64,000 nucleotides of DNA from Vallicoccus soli (GTDB lineage: Bacteria > Actinomycetota > Actinomycetes > Motilibacterales > Motilibacteraceae), in NCBI RefSeq assembly GCF_003594885.1, contig NZ_QZEZ01000005.1, positions 1 through 64,000 on the forward strand, given 5' to 3'. The translations under genes and the position numbers were made by a program. The notes below the pieces were generated by a model. The model saw only the letters and a list, made by a program, of their open reading frames with translations. It made no database searches and was not told where the DNA came from. Positions within the stretch are counted from its first letter, which is position 1, and the number at the start of each line of letters is the position of its first letter. Below, in pieces: positions 29,314 through 39,803 of the stretch.

Positions 29314-30081
29314 TCAGACCCGGCGGTAGAGCAGGGCCCGGCGCACCTCGGTGATGGCCTTGGTGACCTCGATGCCGCGGGGGCAGGCCTCGGTGCAGTT
29401 GAAGGTCGTGCGGCAGCGCCACACGCCCTCCTTCTCGTTGAGGATCTCCAGCCGCTGCTCGCCGCCGGCGTCGCGGCTGTTGAAGATGAAGCGGTGCGCG
29501 TTGACGATCGCGGCCGGGCCGAAGTACTGCCCGTCGGTCCAGAACACCGGGCACGAGGTGGTGCACGCTGCGCAGAGGATGCACTTGGTCGTGTCGTCGA
29601 AGCGCTCGCGCTGCTCCTGCGACTGCAGGCGCTCGCGCGTCGGCTCCTGCCCCGAGGTGATGAGGAACGGCATCACGTCGCGGTAGGCGTCGAAGAACGG
29701 CTCCATGTCGACGATGAGGTCCTTCAGCAGCGGAAGGCCCTTGATCGCCTCGACGAGGATCGGCTTGTCCGGCGAGACGTCCTTGATGAGCGTCTTGCAG
29801 GCCAGCCGGTTGCGCCCGTTGATCCGCATCGCGTCGGAGCCGCAGACCCCGTGCGCGCAGGAGCGGCGGAAGTTGAGCGTGCCGTCCTGCTCCCACTTGA
29901 TGGTGTGCAGGGCGTCGAGCACCCGGTCGGTCGCCTGGACGGTGACCTGGTAGTCCTCCCAGTGCGGCTCGGCGTCGAGCTCCGGGTTGTAGCGACGCAC
30001 CCGCAGGGTGACGGTGAACTGCCGGGTGTCGGGACCCGTGCCGCTCTCCGGGGCCGCGGGCGTGTCGAGGGTGGTGCTCAT
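29314..30081 (-). CDS. sdhB: Succinate dehydrogenase iron-sulfur subunit
   Basis: A 255-residue electron-transfer subunit. The N-terminal ferredoxin domain shows CAHGVCGSDAMRINGRNRLAC (shown within limits) for the 2Fe-2S cluster. The C-terminal domain has CILCAACTTSCP for 4Fe-4S and C...CRTTFNCTEACPRGI for the 3Fe-4S site. It passes electrons from SdhA to the quinone site. Its ATG overlaps the sdhA stop (TGATG), ending the sdhCDAB operon. Confidence 0.96.
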   Translation of the reverse strand: MSTTLDTPAAPESGTGPDTRQFTVTLRVRRYNPELDAEPHWEDYQVTVQATDRVLDALHTIKWEQDGTLNFRRSCAHGVCGSDAMRINGRNRLACKTLIKDVSPDKPILVEAIKGLPLLKDLIVDMEPFFDAYRDVMPFLITSGQEPTRERLQSQEQRERFDDTTKCILCAACTTSCPVFWTDGQYFGPAAIVNAHRFIFNSRDAGGEQRLEILNEKEGVWRCRTTFNCTEACPRGIEVTKAITEVRRALLYRRV

Positions 30082-31823
30082 CAGTACTTGCGCTCCATCG
30101 GCTGGTACCGGGTCGAGATGACGGGCTTGTAGTCCAGGTGGACGCCCGGCGTGCCGTCGGCGTCCACGGAGCGGTACGCCATGGTGTGGCGCATGAAGTT
30201 GACGTCGTCGCGGGTCGGGTAGTCCTCGCGGAAGTGCCCGCCGCGGGACTCGTTGCGGGCCTTGGCCGACACCACGAGCACCTCGGCGAGGTCGAGCAGG
30301 AAGCCCAGCTCGACGGCCTCGAGGAGGTCGGTGTTGTAGCGCTGGCCCTTGTCCTGCACCGTGACGTTCGCGTAGCGCTGCTTGAGCACGCTGATGTCGT
30401 TCTCGGCCTGCTTGAGCGTCGCCTCGGTGCGGTAGACCTGCGCGTTGAGGTCCATCGTGTCCTGCAGCTCCTTGCGGATCGCCGCGGTCCGCTCGCCGCC
30501 CTCGCCGCTGCGCAGGCCCTCGAGCAGCTGCACGGTGGCCGCCTCGGGGGCCTCGGGCAGCTCGACCCAGCCCGCCTTCAGCGCGTACTCCGCGGCGGCG
30601 ATGCCGGCGCGGCGGCCGAAGACGTTGATGTCGAGCAGCGAGTTGGTGCCCAGGCGGTTGGCGCCGTGCACCGACACGCAGGCGACCTCGCCCGCGGCGT
30701 AGAGGCCGGGGACGACGTGGATGTCGTCGCGCAGGACCTCGGCCTCGATGTTCGTCGGGATGCCGCCCATCGCGTAGTGCGCGGTCGGGAACACCGGCAC
30801 CGGCTCGGTGTAGGGCTCGACGCCGAGGTAGGTGCGCGCGAACTCCGTGATGTCCGGCAGCTTGGCGTCGATGACCTCCGGCGGCAGGTGCGTGAGGTCG
30901 AGCAGGACGTAGTCCTTGTCGGGGCCGCAGCCGCGGCCCTCGCGCACCTCGGTGGACATCGCCCGGGCGACCATGTCGCGCGGGGCGAGGTCCTTGATCG
31001 TCGGGGCGTAGCGCTCCATGAAGCGCTCGCCCTCGGAGTTGCGCAGGATGCCGCCCTCGCCGCGCGCGGCCTCGGACAGCAGGATGCCCAGGCCCGCCAG
31101 GCCGGTCGGGTGGAACTGGAAGAACTCCATGTCCTCCAGCGGCAGGCCCTTGCGCCACACGATGCCCATGCCGTCGCCGGTGAGGGTGTGCGCGTTGGAC
31201 GTGGTCTTGAAGACCTTGCCGAAGCCGCCGGAGGCGAAGACGACGCTCTTGGCCTGGAAGACGTGGATCTCGCCGGTGGCGAGCTCGTACGCGACGACGC
31301 CGGCCGTGCGGCCCTCGTTCATGACGAGGTCGAGCACGTAGAACTCGTTGAAGAACTCGACGCCGCGCTTGACGCAGTTCTGGTAGAGCGTCTGCAGGAT
31401 CATGTGGCCGGTGCGGTCCGCGGCGAAGCAGGAGCGGCGCACGGCGGCCTCGCCGTGGTTGCGCGTGTGCCCGCCGAACCGGCGCTGGTCGATCCGGCCC
31501 TCGGGGGTGCGGTTGAACGGCAGCCCCATCTTCTCCAGGTCCAGGACCGCGTCGATGGCCTCCTTGCACATCACCTCGGCCGCGTCCTGGTCGACGAGGT
31601 AGTCGCCGCCCTTGACGGTGTCGAAGGTGTGCCACTCCCAGTTGTCCTCCTCGACGTTGGCGAGGGCGGCGCACATGCCGCCCTGGGCCGCGCCGGTGTG
31701 GGACCGGGTGGGGTAGAGCTTGGTGAGGACCGCGGTGCGGGTCCGGTCGGCGGACTCGAGCGCCGCGCGCATCCCGGCGCCGCCCGCGCCGACGATGACG
31801 ACGTCGTACTTGTGGGTCTGCAC
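30081..31823 (-). CDS. sdhA: Succinate dehydrogenase flavoprotein subunit
   Basis: A 580-residue FAD-containing catalytic subunit oxidising succinate to fumarate. It begins [19 protein letters not shown] (FAD loop). [11 protein letters not shown] contains the histidine that binds FAD covalently. [21 protein letters not shown] and the active-site Arg/His region ([20 protein letters not shown]) are all present. GTG start at 31823, 13 nt after the sdhD stop. Its length is typical. Confidence 0.97.
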   Translation of the reverse strand: MQTHKYDVVIVGAGGAGMRAALESADRTRTAVLTKLYPTRSHTGAAQGGMCAALANVEEDNWEWHTFDTVKGGDYLVDQDAAEVMCKEAIDAVLDLEKMGLPFNRTPEGRIDQRRFGGHTRNHGEAAVRRSCFAADRTGHMILQTLYQNCVKRGVEFFNEFYVLDLVMNEGRTAGVVAYELATGEIHVFQAKSVVFASGGFGKVFKTTSNAHTLTGDGMGIVWRKGLPLEDMEFFQFHPTGLAGLGILLSEAARGEGGILRNSEGERFMERYAPTIKDLAPRDMVARAMSTEVREGRGCGPDKDYVLLDLTHLPPEVIDAKLPDITEFARTYLGVEPYTEPVPVFPTAHYAMGGIPTNIEAEVLRDDIHVVPGLYAAGEVACVSVHGANRLGTNSLLDINVFGRRAGIAAAEYALKAGWVELPEAPEAATVQLLEGLRSGEGGERTAAIRKELQDTMDLNAQVYRTEATLKQAENDISVLKQRYANVTVQDKGQRYNTDLLEAVELGFLLDLAEVLVVSAKARNESRGGHFREDYPTRDDVNFMRHTMAYRSVDADGTPGVHLDYKPVISTRYQPMERKY

Positions 31824-31836
31824 GCTCGCGCTCCCC

Positions 31837-32265
31837 TCAGGCGATGTTCGGGTCGAAGGTGAAGATGACGAGCGTGCCGAGGCCGATCGTCAGCAGGGCC
31901 GCGCTGTAGAGCAGCATCTTCAGCCAGAAGCGGGTGAGGTCGCGCTCGGCGTAGTCGTTGATGATCGTGCGCAGGCCGTTGGTGCCGTGCAGCGTGGCGA
32001 GCCACAGCTGCAGGAGGTCCCAGACCTGCCAGAACGGGCTCGACCAGCGGCCGGCGACGAAGGCGAAGTTGATGCGCTGCACCCCGCCGTCGAGCACGAG
32101 CATGATGAACAGGTGCCCGAGCACGAGCACGATGAGCAGCAGCCCGGACAGGCGCATGAACAGCCAGCTGTAGAGCTCGAAGTTCGTGCGGCCCGAGCGC
32201 ACGCGCTGGCGCGCCCGCGGGCTGCGCGGCGGCTCGACCGGGTTGTGCAGGACCGGCGCCGTCAC
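31837..32265 (-). CDS. sdhD: Succinate dehydrogenase hydrophobic membrane anchor
   Basis: A 142-residue membrane subunit with three membrane segments. [29 protein letters not shown] holds a likely heme-b ligand His, and [19 protein letters not shown] has the second conserved histidine region. GTG overlaps the sdhC stop (GTGA). Together with SdhC it anchors SdhAB and forms the menaquinone-type quinone site; the quinone type is inferred from the phylum. Confidence 0.92.
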   Translation of the reverse strand: MTAPVLHNPVEPPRSPRARQRVRSGRTNFELYSWLFMRLSGLLLIVLVLGHLFIMLVLDGGVQRINFAFVAGRWSSPFWQVWDLLQLWLATLHGTNGLRTIINDYAERDLTRFWLKMLLYSAALLTIGLGTLVIFTFDPNIA

Positions 32266-32648
32266 GACTGGCTCCCGAAGAGGGTCTCGATGCTGTGGAT
32301 GGTCAGCGGGTAGAGGAAGCCGACCATGAGGACGGCCCAGAGCGTGACGACGCCCCAGAGCATCTGGCGCTGGTAGCGCGCGCCCTTGTCCCAGAAGTCG
32401 ACCATGATGATCCGCAGGCCGTTGAAGGCGTGGAAGAGGACGGCGCCGACGAGGCCGATCTCCAGCAGGTTGACGACCGGGTTCTTGTACGTGTCGATGA
32501 TGCGGTCGTACGCGTCCGGGTCGACCCGCACCAGCGCGGTGTCGAGCACGTGGACGAAGAGGAAGAAGAACACCAGGGTCCCGGTGACGCGGTGCGCCAC
32601 CCACGACCACATGCCCTCTCGGCCGCGGTAGAGAGTTCCTGCCGGCAC
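32262..32648 (-). CDS. sdhC: Succinate dehydrogenase cytochrome b subunit
   Basis: A 128-residue membrane subunit with three membrane segments. SWVAHRVTGTLVFFFLFVHVLDTALV carries the conserved HRxTG motif and a further His for heme b. I chose GTG 32648 over the GTG two codons earlier (32654) because GGAGG at 32660-32656 has the right 7-nt spacing only for the inner one; the outer would leave a single base. First gene of sdhCDAB. Confidence 0.92.
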   Translation of the reverse strand: MPAGTLYRGREGMWSWVAHRVTGTLVFFFLFVHVLDTALVRVDPDAYDRIIDTYKNPVVNLLEIGLVGAVLFHAFNGLRIIMVDFWDKGARYQRQMLWGVVTLWAVLMVGFLYPLTIHSIETLFGSQS

Positions 32649-32697
32649 GGTCACGCCTCCATGGCACTGATCGCGGACGCGGCTGCGCCCTGCGTCG

Positions 32698-32703
32698 ATG
32701 CTA
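32698..32703 (-). promoter_or_regulatory. -10 box of the sdhCDAB promoter
   Basis: TAGCAT on the minus strand about 50 nt before the sdhC start, leaving a ~40-nt leader with a GGAGG site. A convincing -35 is not visible. Confidence 0.45.
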
Positions 32704-32776
32704 ACGAGGCGTGAACGGACCGCCCACTCGACGGGCGTGTCTGAGAGGTCACACGGGCGGCCGCGGGGCCCCGGCG

Positions 32777-32782
32777 TACGCT
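32777..32782 (+). promoter_or_regulatory. -10 box of a leaderless promoter (mutase gene)
   Basis: TACGCT ends exactly 7 nt before the GTG at 32790, so the start codon is the probable first transcribed codon. It is divergent from the sdh promoter. Confidence 0.5.
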
Positions 32783-32789
32783 CCCGCGG

Positions 32790-34376
32790 GTGGACGACCC
32801 CCGCCGCACGGAGTCAGGACTGCCGGTCGAGCCGGTCTACGGCCCCGACGCCCTGGCGGGCTGGGACCCCGCCGAGCGGCTCGGCGCGCCGGGGGCGTAC
32901 CCCTTCACCCGCGGCGTCTACGCCTCGATGTACACCGGCCGGCCCTGGACGATGCGCCAGTACGCGGGCTTCGGCACGGCGAGGGAGTCGAACGAGCGCT
33001 ACCACCGGCTCGTCGAGGCCGGCACCGGCGGGCTGAGCGTCGCCTTCGACCTGCCGACGCAGATGGGCTACGACTCCGACGACCCGCTGGCGCACGGCGA
33101 GGTCGGCAAGGTCGGGGTGGCCGTCGACTCGCTCGAGGACCTGCGGCTGCTCTTCGACGGCATCCCGCTCGGCGAGGTCTCGACCTCGATGACGATCAAC
33201 GCCCCGGCCGCCGTGCTCCTGCTGCTCTACCAGCTCGTGGCCGAGGAGCAGGGCGTCCCGGGCGACCGGCTCACCGGCACGGTGCAGAACGACGTGCTCA
33301 AGGAGTACGTCGCCCGCGGCACCTACATCTACCCGCCGGCGGCCTCGCTGCGGCTCACCACCGACCTCTTCGCGTACTGCCGCGCGGAGCTGCCGCGGTG
33401 GAACACGATCTCGATCTCGGGCTACCACATGGCCGAGGCGGGGGCGACGCCCGCGCAGGAGGTCGCCTTCACGCTCGCCAACGGCGTCGAGTACGTCCGC
33501 GCGGCCGTCGCCGCCGGGCTCGCCGTCGACGACTTCGCCCCGCGGCTGGCCTTCTTCTTCGTCGCGCGCACCACCCTGCTCGAGGAGGTGGCCAAGTTCC
33601 GCGCCGCGCGGCGCATCTGGGCCCGCGTCATGCGGGAGGAGTTCGGCGCGCGCGACCCCAAGTCGCTCATGCTGCGCTTCCACACCCAGACCGCGGGCGT
33701 GCAGCTCACCGCCCAGCAGCCCGAGGTCAACCTCGTGCGGGTCACCGTCCAGGCGCTCGCCGCGGTCCTCGGCGGCACCCAGTCGCTGCACACGAACTCG
33801 TACGACGAGGCCATCGCCCTGCCGACGGAGAAGGCGGCGCGCCTGGCGCTGCGCACCCAGCAGGTGCTCGCGCACGAGACCGACGTGACCGCGACCGTCG
33901 ACCCGTTCGCGGGGTCGTACGCCGTGGAGTCGATGACCGACGACCTCGAGGGGGCCGCGCTCGCGCTCATGGCCCGGGTCGAGGAGCTCGGCGGGGCCGT
34001 GCGGGCGATCGAGCAGGGCTACCAGAAGCGCGAGATCGAGCAGGCGGCGTACGCGGTGGCCCAGGGCGTCGACGCGGGGGAGCGGGTCGTGGTCGGCCTC
34101 AACCGCTTCCAGGCGGCGAGCGAGGAGCCGTACGAGCCCCTGCGGGTCGACCCGGCGATCGAGCAGGAGCAGGCCGCCCGGCTGGCCGACCTGCGCGCGC
34201 GCCGCGACGGCGCCGCCGTCGCCCGGCACCTCGACGCGCTGCGCGCGGCCGCGCGCGGCGACGCGAACGTGCTGCCGCCGATGCGCGAGGCGCTGCGGTC
34301 GCTCGCCACGGTGGGGGAGGTGTGCGGCGCCCTGCGCGAGGTCTGGGGCGTGCACCGCCCGTCCGACGCCTTCTGA
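32790..34376 (+). CDS. Acyl-CoA mutase large (catalytic) subunit of the split B12 type
   Basis: A 528-residue catalytic barrel of a methylmalonyl-CoA mutase-family enzyme without the C-terminal B12 domain. It has [49 protein letters not shown] and [19 protein letters not shown]. Counting against the MCM sequence as I recall it, Tyr58, Arg176 and His213 correspond to MCM Tyr89, Arg207 and His244. The Tyr and Arg favour a substrate with a free carboxylate (methylmalonyl-CoA) rather than isobutyryl-CoA. The B12 subunit is probably the product of the gene at 3803. GTG start, leaderless promoter. Confidence 0.9.
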   Translation: MDDPRRTESGLPVEPVYGPDALAGWDPAERLGAPGAYPFTRGVYASMYTGRPWTMRQYAGFGTARESNERYHRLVEAGTGGLSVAFDLPTQMGYDSDDPLAHGEVGKVGVAVDSLEDLRLLFDGIPLGEVSTSMTINAPAAVLLLLYQLVAEEQGVPGDRLTGTVQNDVLKEYVARGTYIYPPAASLRLTTDLFAYCRAELPRWNTISISGYHMAEAGATPAQEVAFTLANGVEYVRAAVAAGLAVDDFAPRLAFFFVARTTLLEEVAKFRAARRIWARVMREEFGARDPKSLMLRFHTQTAGVQLTAQQPEVNLVRVTVQALAAVLGGTQSLHTNSYDEAIALPTEKAARLALRTQQVLAHETDVTATVDPFAGSYAVESMTDDLEGAALALMARVEELGGAVRAIEQGYQKREIEQAAYAVAQGVDAGERVVVGLNRFQAASEEPYEPLRVDPAIEQEQAARLADLRARRDGAAVARHLDALRAAARGDANVLPPMREALRSLATVGEVCGALREVWGVHRPSDAF

Positions 34377-34389
34377 CGACCGCCAGGGA

Positions 34390-35601
34390 GTGCCCGTGCT
34401 GGACCCGGTGAGCCTCGACGCCCTCGTCGCCCCGCGCCTCGAGGGGCTCGTCGCGCTGCGCCGCGACCTCCACGCGCACCCCGAGCTCGGCCGGCGCGAG
34501 GTGCGCACGACCCGGGTCGTCGCCGAGCACCTGGCCGCGGCCGGCGTCCCGTCGCGGGTGCTGCGCGGCGGCACCGGCCTCGTCGCGGACGTGGGGCCGC
34601 CGGGCGCGCCGGCGCTGGGGCTGCGCGCCGACCTCGACGCGCTGCCGGTGCAGGACCAGAAGACCGCGCCGTACCGGTCGACCGTCGACGGGGTCTGCCA
34701 CGCCTGCGGCCACGACGTGCACACCGCGGTGCTCGCCGGGGCCGGGACGGTGCTCGCCGGGCTCGCCGCGCAGGGCCGGCTCGCCGCGCCCGTGCGCCTG
34801 TTCTTCCAGCCCGCCGAGGAGCTCGTGCCGGGCGGTGCGCTCGACCTGCTCGAGGAGGGCGTCGTCGACGACGTGCCCGAGGTGCTCGCCCTGCACTGCG
34901 ACCCGCGCCTGCCGGCCGGGCAGCTCGGGGTGCGCACCGGGGCGATCACCGGCGCGTCGGACCAGTTCTCGGTGCGCCTCGCCGGGCCCGGCGGGCACAC
35001 CGCCCGCCCGCACCTCACCGGCGACCTCGTCCACGCCCTCGCCACCGTCGTCACGCAGCTGCCCGCGGTGCTGTCCCGGCGGGTCGACCCGCGCGCCGGG
35101 CTGTCCGTCGTCTGGGGGCACGTGGCCGCGGGCGCCGCGCCCAACGCGATCCCCGAGCACGGGCTGGCCCGCGGCACGCTGCGCACGCTCGACGTCGGGG
35201 TGTGGGAGGACGCGCCGGAGCTGGTGGCCGAGGTGGTGCACGCGCTCGTGGCGCCGTACGGCGTGCGGGCGGAGGTCGAGCACGTGCGCGGCGTCCCGCC
35301 CGTGGTCAACGCGCCGGAGTCGGTGCGCCTGCTCGAGCGGGCGGGGCGCGCCGCGCTCGGGCCCGAGGCGGTCGTCGAGACCGAGCAGAGCCTCGGCGGC
35401 GAGGACTTCGCGTGGTTCCTGCGCCGGACCGCCGGCGCGATGGCCCGCCTCGGCGTCGCCCGGCCCGACGCCACGGGCTCGCACGACCTGCACCAGGGCA
35501 CCTTCGACGTCGACGAGCGGGCGCTCGGGGCGGGCACGCGACTCCTCGTGGCCGCGGCGCTGCTGCGCGCGGGGGCGGGCACCCCGGCGGGCCCCCGCTA
35601 G
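34390..35601 (+). CDS. M20-family amidohydrolase
   Basis: A 403-residue zinc-dependent hydrolase of the M20D peptidase/IAA-amino acid hydrolase group. RRDLHAHPELGRRE, RADLDALPVQ, CHACGHDVHTA (metal-binding C/H), FFQPAEE (catalytic Glu) and GGEDFAWF appear in the right order, with the lid domain between ~190 and 300. It should cleave an N-acyl or amide bond of a small molecule; the substrate is unknown. GTG with AGGGA upstream, 13 nt after the mutase stop, so cotranscription is likely. Confidence 0.9.
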   Translation: MPVLDPVSLDALVAPRLEGLVALRRDLHAHPELGRREVRTTRVVAEHLAAAGVPSRVLRGGTGLVADVGPPGAPALGLRADLDALPVQDQKTAPYRSTVDGVCHACGHDVHTAVLAGAGTVLAGLAAQGRLAAPVRLFFQPAEELVPGGALDLLEEGVVDDVPEVLALHCDPRLPAGQLGVRTGAITGASDQFSVRLAGPGGHTARPHLTGDLVHALATVVTQLPAVLSRRVDPRAGLSVVWGHVAAGAAPNAIPEHGLARGTLRTLDVGVWEDAPELVAEVVHALVAPYGVRAEVEHVRGVPPVVNAPESVRLLERAGRAALGPEAVVETEQSLGGEDFAWFLRRTAGAMARLGVARPDATGSHDLHQGTFDVDERALGAGTRLLVAAALLRAGAGTPAGPR

Positions 35602-35667
35602 GTCACGAATCCGTTCCAGCCTCGTCGCAGGTGCCCCGTACGGGCGTGGGCGGCGCCCGCGGCTGCC

Positions 35668-35673
35668 TACCAT
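35668..35673 (+). promoter_or_regulatory. -10 box of the BMP ABC operon
   Basis: TACCAT, then a ~30-nt leader with AGGAG at 35701-35705, 5 nt before the GTG. Confidence 0.5.
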
Positions 35674-35710
35674 TCCCCGTCGTCCGTGCTCTCGGCACCC
35701 AGGAGAACCC

Positions 35711-36823
35711 GTGAAGAACACCATCCGGCTCGCCGCGCTCGTCAGCGCCGTGGCCATCGCCGCCGCGGGCTGCGGCGACGCCCCCGAGGAGGAGGGCTCG
35801 GGCTCGGGCTCCGGCTCGACCAGCACGAGCACCGGCGCGGCGACCGGCGGCGCGGGCGGCGGCGGTGGCGCCGACTTCACCGGCTGCATGGTGTCCGACT
35901 CCGGCGGCATCGACGACCGCTCGTTCAACGCCAGCGCGTGGGCCGGCCTGCAGAAGGCCGAGACCGACCTCGGCATCGCGCCGAAGTTCGTCGAGTCGCG
36001 CACCGACGCCGACTACGGCCCCAACATCAACAGCCTCGTCGCCGACGACTGCGGGATCATCGTCACCGTCGGCTTCCTCATGGGCGACGCGACCTCCGAG
36101 GCCGCCACGGCCAACCCGGAGGAGCGCTTCGCCATCGTCGACTCCGCGCCGGAGACGCCGATCGAGAACGTCAAGCCGCTGTCGTTCAACACGGCCGAGG
36201 CCGCGTTCCTCGGCGGCTACCTCGCCGCGGGCATGAGCGAGTCCGGGACGGTCGCCACCTTCGGCGGCGCGCAGATCCCGCCGGTCACGATCTTCATGGA
36301 CGGCTTCGTCGACGGCGTCGCGTACTACAACGAGCAGAAGGGGACCGACGTCCAGGTCCTCGGCTGGGACAAGGCCGCCCAGAACGGCTCGTTCACCGGC
36401 GACTTCGAGGACCAGAACAAGGGCCGCCAGCTGGCGCAGAACTTCATCAGCCAGGGCGCCGACGTCATCCTGCCGGTCGCCGGCCCGGTCGGCCTCGGCG
36501 CCGCCGCGGCCGCGGAGGCCTCGGGCAGCACCCGCCTGGTGTGGGTCGACTCCGACGGCACCGAGACGGCCCCGCAGTACGCCGAGCTGTTCCTCTCCTC
36601 GGTCCTCAAGCGGGTCGACAACGCCGTGGAGGCCGCGACGGCCGACGCGCTCGAGGGCGACTTCACCAACGAGGCGTACGTCGGCACGCTGGAGAACGAG
36701 GGCGTCGGGCTCGCCCCGCTCGCCGAGGACGTGCCGGAGGAGCTCGCGGCGGAGATCGAGGAGGTCCGCCAGGGCATCATCGACGGCACGATCGCCATCG
36801 AGTCGGACTCCTCCCCGGCCTGA
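35711..36823 (+). CDS. BMP-family nucleoside-binding lipoprotein of an ABC importer
   Basis: A 370-residue lipoprotein. The lipobox AAAGC places the lipidated Cys at residue 21, followed by a Ser/Gly/Thr-rich linker (~25-55) and the BMP domain. Within it, [19 protein letters not shown] is the family signature, and [17 protein letters not shown] and VWVDSDGTE line the ligand cleft. BMP proteins commonly bind purine or pyrimidine nucleosides. The ABC partners and nucleoside-salvage enzymes downstream fit that. GTG start with AGGAG. Confidence 0.93.
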   Translation: MKNTIRLAALVSAVAIAAAGCGDAPEEEGSGSGSGSTSTSTGAATGGAGGGGGADFTGCMVSDSGGIDDRSFNASAWAGLQKAETDLGIAPKFVESRTDADYGPNINSLVADDCGIIVTVGFLMGDATSEAATANPEERFAIVDSAPETPIENVKPLSFNTAEAAFLGGYLAAGMSESGTVATFGGAQIPPVTIFMDGFVDGVAYYNEQKGTDVQVLGWDKAAQNGSFTGDFEDQNKGRQLAQNFISQGADVILPVAGPVGLGAAAAAEASGSTRLVWVDSDGTETAPQYAELFLSSVLKRVDNAVEAATADALEGDFTNEAYVGTLENEGVGLAPLAEDVPEELAAEIEEVRQGIIDGTIAIESDSSPA

Positions 36824-36958
36824 CGCCGGACCGGCTCCCAGCACGCAGCACCCCGCCGGCCCGGGAGCGGGTAGCGTCCCCGACCGGGACGCGCCCGCCC
36901 CGGGCCGTCGCGCGCCCCCGACCGGCGCACCCCCGCCCAGCCCCGCACCACCCCGACC

Positions 36959-36966
36959 GGAGGAGG
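36959..36966 (+). promoter_or_regulatory. Ribosome-binding site that fixes a CTG start
   Basis: GGAGGAGG ends 9 nt before CTG 36976. The 152 bases from the previous stop to this codon contain no ATG, GTG or TTG in the reading frame, so this site is the only good support for a start here. Confidence 0.6.
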
Positions 36967-36975
36967 CGGCTCGCC

Positions 36976-38556
36976 CTGAAGCTCGAGCTGCGCGGCATCA
37001 CCAAGCGCTTCGGCGCGCTGGTGGCCAACGACCACATCGACCTGACCGTCGAGCCCGGTGAGATCCACTGCCTGCTCGGCGAGAACGGCGCCGGCAAGAG
37101 CACGCTCATGAACGTCCTCTACGGGCTGCACCAGCCCGACGAGGGCGAGATCGTGCTCGACGGGCAGCCGGTCCGCTTCGCCGGCCCCGGGGACGCCATG
37201 GCCGCGGGCATCGGCATGGTGCACCAGCACTTCATGCTCGTGCCCGTCTTCACCGTCGCCGAGAACGTCATGCTCGGCCACGAGCCGACGCGCGGCGCCC
37301 TCCTCGACCGGGCGGCCGCGCGCCGGCAGGTCGAGGAGCTCTCCCGCCGGTTCGGCTTCGACGTCGACCCCGACGCGCTCGTGGAGGACCTGCCCGTCGG
37401 CGTCCAGCAGCGCGTGGAGATCATCAAGGCGCTCGTGCGCGACGCGCGGGTGCTCATCCTCGACGAGCCGACCGCGGTGCTCACCCCGCAGGAGACCGAC
37501 GAGCTCATCGCGATCATGCGCCAGCTGCGCGACGCGGGCACGTCCATCGTCTTCATCACCCACAAGCTGCGCGAGGTCCGCGCGGTCGCCGACCGGATCA
37601 GCGTCATCCGGCGCGGCGCGGTCGTCGGTACCGCGTCCCCGCGGAGCGACGAGACCGAGCTCGCCTCGCTCATGGTCGGGCGCGAGGTGAGCCTCACCGT
37701 CGCCAAGGAGCCCGCGGCCCCGGGCGGGGTCGTGCTCTCCGTGCGCGACCTCACCGTCGTCGACGAGCGCGGGCACACCGCCGTCGACCGGGTCTCCTTC
37801 GACGTGCACGGGGGCGAGGTCCTCGCCCTGGCCGGGGTGCAGGGCAACGGGCAGACCGAGCTCACCGAGGCGCTCGTGGGCCTGCAGCCGAAGGTGGCCG
37901 GCTCGGTCCGGCTCGACGGCGCGGAGCTCGCGGGGCGCCCGCCGCGCGTGGTGCTCGACGCGGGCGTCGGCTACGTGCCGGAGGACCGCGAGCACGACGG
38001 CGTCATCGGCACCTTCAGCGTCGCCGAGAACCTCGTGCTCGACCAGCACGACCGGGAGCCGTACGGCACGCGGCTCGCCCTGCGGCCCGCCGCCGTGCGC
38101 CGCGAGGCCCGGCGCCTCGTCGAGGAGTTCGACGTGCGCACCCAGAGCGTGCAGACGCCGGTCGGCACCCTCTCCGGCGGCAACAAGCAGAAGGTGGTGC
38201 TGGCGCGCGAGCTGTCGCGCCCGCTGCGGCTGTTCATCGCCGCGCAGCCGACCCGCGGCCTCGACGTCGGCTCCATCGAGTTCGTCCACCGGCGGGTCGT
38301 CCACGAGCGCGACGTCGGCACGGCGGTCGTCCTCGTGAGCACCGAGCTCGACGAGGTCCTCGCCCTCGCCGACCGGATCGCGGTCATGTACCGCGGCCGC
38401 CTCGTCGGCATCGTCGGCCCCGACACCCCGCGCGACGCCCTCGGGCTCATGATGGCCGGCGTCCCCGAGGACGAGGCCCTGCGCACCGCGGCCCGCACGA
38501 GCACGTCCACGACCGGGAGCGGCGCCGGGTCCGGCACCGCGGGAGGAGCGCTGTGA
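36976..38556 (+). CDS. Tandem ABC ATPase of the BMP nucleoside importer
   Basis: A 526-residue protein with two nucleotide-binding domains, like RbsA and the BMP-type ATPases. First domain: GENGAGKST (Walker A), [11 protein letters not shown] (Walker B), [11 protein letters not shown] (Q-loop). Second: a degenerate [17 protein letters not shown] signature and [12 protein letters not shown] without the usual Glu. The likely start is CTG 36976 after GGAGGAGG: the encoded [13 protein letters not shown] is the expected N-terminus, and the first GTG (37021) would remove strand 1. The 3' end overlaps the permease GTG (GTGA). Confidence 0.92.
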   Translation: MKLELRGITKRFGALVANDHIDLTVEPGEIHCLLGENGAGKSTLMNVLYGLHQPDEGEIVLDGQPVRFAGPGDAMAAGIGMVHQHFMLVPVFTVAENVMLGHEPTRGALLDRAAARRQVEELSRRFGFDVDPDALVEDLPVGVQQRVEIIKALVRDARVLILDEPTAVLTPQETDELIAIMRQLRDAGTSIVFITHKLREVRAVADRISVIRRGAVVGTASPRSDETELASLMVGREVSLTVAKEPAAPGGVVLSVRDLTVVDERGHTAVDRVSFDVHGGEVLALAGVQGNGQTELTEALVGLQPKVAGSVRLDGAELAGRPPRVVLDAGVGYVPEDREHDGVIGTFSVAENLVLDQHDREPYGTRLALRPAAVRREARRLVEEFDVRTQSVQTPVGTLSGGNKQKVVLARELSRPLRLFIAAQPTRGLDVGSIEFVHRRVVHERDVGTAVVLVSTELDEVLALADRIAVMYRGRLVGIVGPDTPRDALGLMMAGVPEDEALRTAARTSTSTTGSGAGSGTAGGAL

Positions 38557-39803
38557 GCACCGGCACGAGCGCGACCGACGAGCGGTCGCCCCAGCAGGCC
38601 CCGCCGGGCGAGGGCCCCGCGGGGCTGCGCGGGCTCCGCGACGCGGTGCTGGGCGGGTCGGCCCTGCTCACGCTGCTGGCCGTGGTGCTCGCCCTCGTGG
38701 TCGGCGCGGTGCTCATCGTGTTCTCCGACCAGGAGGTCCTCGACACCCTGGGCTACCTCACCGCCCGCCCCTCGGACTTCCTGTCCGCTGCCTGGGACTC
38801 GGTGAGCGGGGCGTACTCCGCGCTCTTCCAGGGCGCCGTCGTCGACCTGCAGGCCGACACCACCTCCGCCGCCCTGCGCCCGATCACCGAGACGCTGACC
38901 CTGGCCGCGCCGCTCATCGCCGCCGGGCTCGCCGTGGCGCTGGCCTTCCGGGCCGGGCTGTTCAACATCGGCGCCGAGGGCCAGATCGTGCTCGGCGCCG
39001 TCTGCGCCGGCTACGTCGGCTTCGCCTGGGACCTGCCGGTGGTCCTGCACCTGGTCGTCGCGCTCGCCGCCGGCCTGCTCGGCGGCGCCGTCTGGGGCGG
39101 CATCGTCGGGGTGCTCAAGGCGCGCACCGGCGCGCACGAGGTCATCACCTCGATCATGCTCAACTACGTCGCGCGGTTCCTGCTCGCCTACCTGCTCACG
39201 ACGGCGGCCTTCCAGCGCCCCGGCCGCAGCGACCCGATCAGCCCGTTCGTCGACGGGGCCGCGCAGCTGCCCCGCTTCCTCGGCGAGGGCTTCCGCCTCA
39301 ACCTCGGCTTCCCGCTCGCGCTCGCCGCCGCGGCCGGGGTCTGGTGGCTGCTGCACCGCAGCACCGTGGGCTTCCGCTTCCGCGCGGTCGGCGCCAACGC
39401 GTCGGCGGCCCGCACCGCCGGCATCTCGGTCGAGCGGTCGTACACCGGGGTCATGCTCGTGGCCGGCGGGCTCGCCGGGCTCGCCGGCACCACGCTGGTG
39501 CTCGGCAACGAGCGCTACCTCACCGGCGGCATCTCCGGGGGCATCGGGTTCGACGCCATCACCGTCGCCCTCCTCGGGCGCGGCTCCGCCCTCGGCACCG
39601 TCCTCGCCGGCCTGCTCTTCGGCGGCCTGCGCGCGGGCGGCGTCCTCATGCAGGCCCGCACCGGCACGCCCATCGACATCGTCCTCGTCGTCCAGTCGCT
39701 CATCGTCCTGTTCATCGCCGCGCCCCCGCTGGTGCGGTCGATCTTCCGGGTGCGCGCGGCCGGGGCGTCGTCCATCGGCCAGGTCTCCAAGGGGTGGTCG
39801 TGA
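38553..39803 (+). CDS. ABC importer permease 1 (BMP/nucleoside type)
   Basis: A 416-residue membrane permease of the branched-chain/ribose/nucleoside group (BPD_transp_2). It has about ten membrane segments, with the loop [17 protein letters not shown] typical of the family and [21 protein letters not shown] near the end. GTG overlaps the ATPase stop; the second permease overlaps its own stop. Together they form a heterodimeric pore for nucleosides (inferred from context). Confidence 0.92.
   Translation: MSTGTSATDERSPQQAPPGEGPAGLRGLRDAVLGGSALLTLLAVVLALVVGAVLIVFSDQEVLDTLGYLTARPSDFLSAAWDSVSGAYSALFQGAVVDLQADTTSAALRPITETLTLAAPLIAAGLAVALAFRAGLFNIGAEGQIVLGAVCAGYVGFAWDLPVVLHLVVALAAGLLGGAVWGGIVGVLKARTGAHEVITSIMLNYVARFLLAYLLTTAAFQRPGRSDPISPFVDGAAQLPRFLGEGFRLNLGFPLALAAAAGVWWLLHRSTVGFRFRAVGANASAARTAGISVERSYTGVMLVAGGLAGLAGTTLVLGNERYLTGGISGGIGFDAITVALLGRGSALGTVLAGLLFGGLRAGGVLMQARTGTPIDIVLVVQSLIVLFIAAPPLVRSIFRVRAAGASSIGQVSKGWS

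Noticed and set aside
32652-32654. The outer GTG as sdhC start
   Set aside because: Only one base separates it from GGAGG; the inner GTG at 32648 has normal spacing.
36824-36975. A regulatory riboswitch between the BMP lipoprotein and the ATPase gene
   Set aside because: Only a weak 6-bp stem with a long loop is visible; there is no recognisable riboswitch core.
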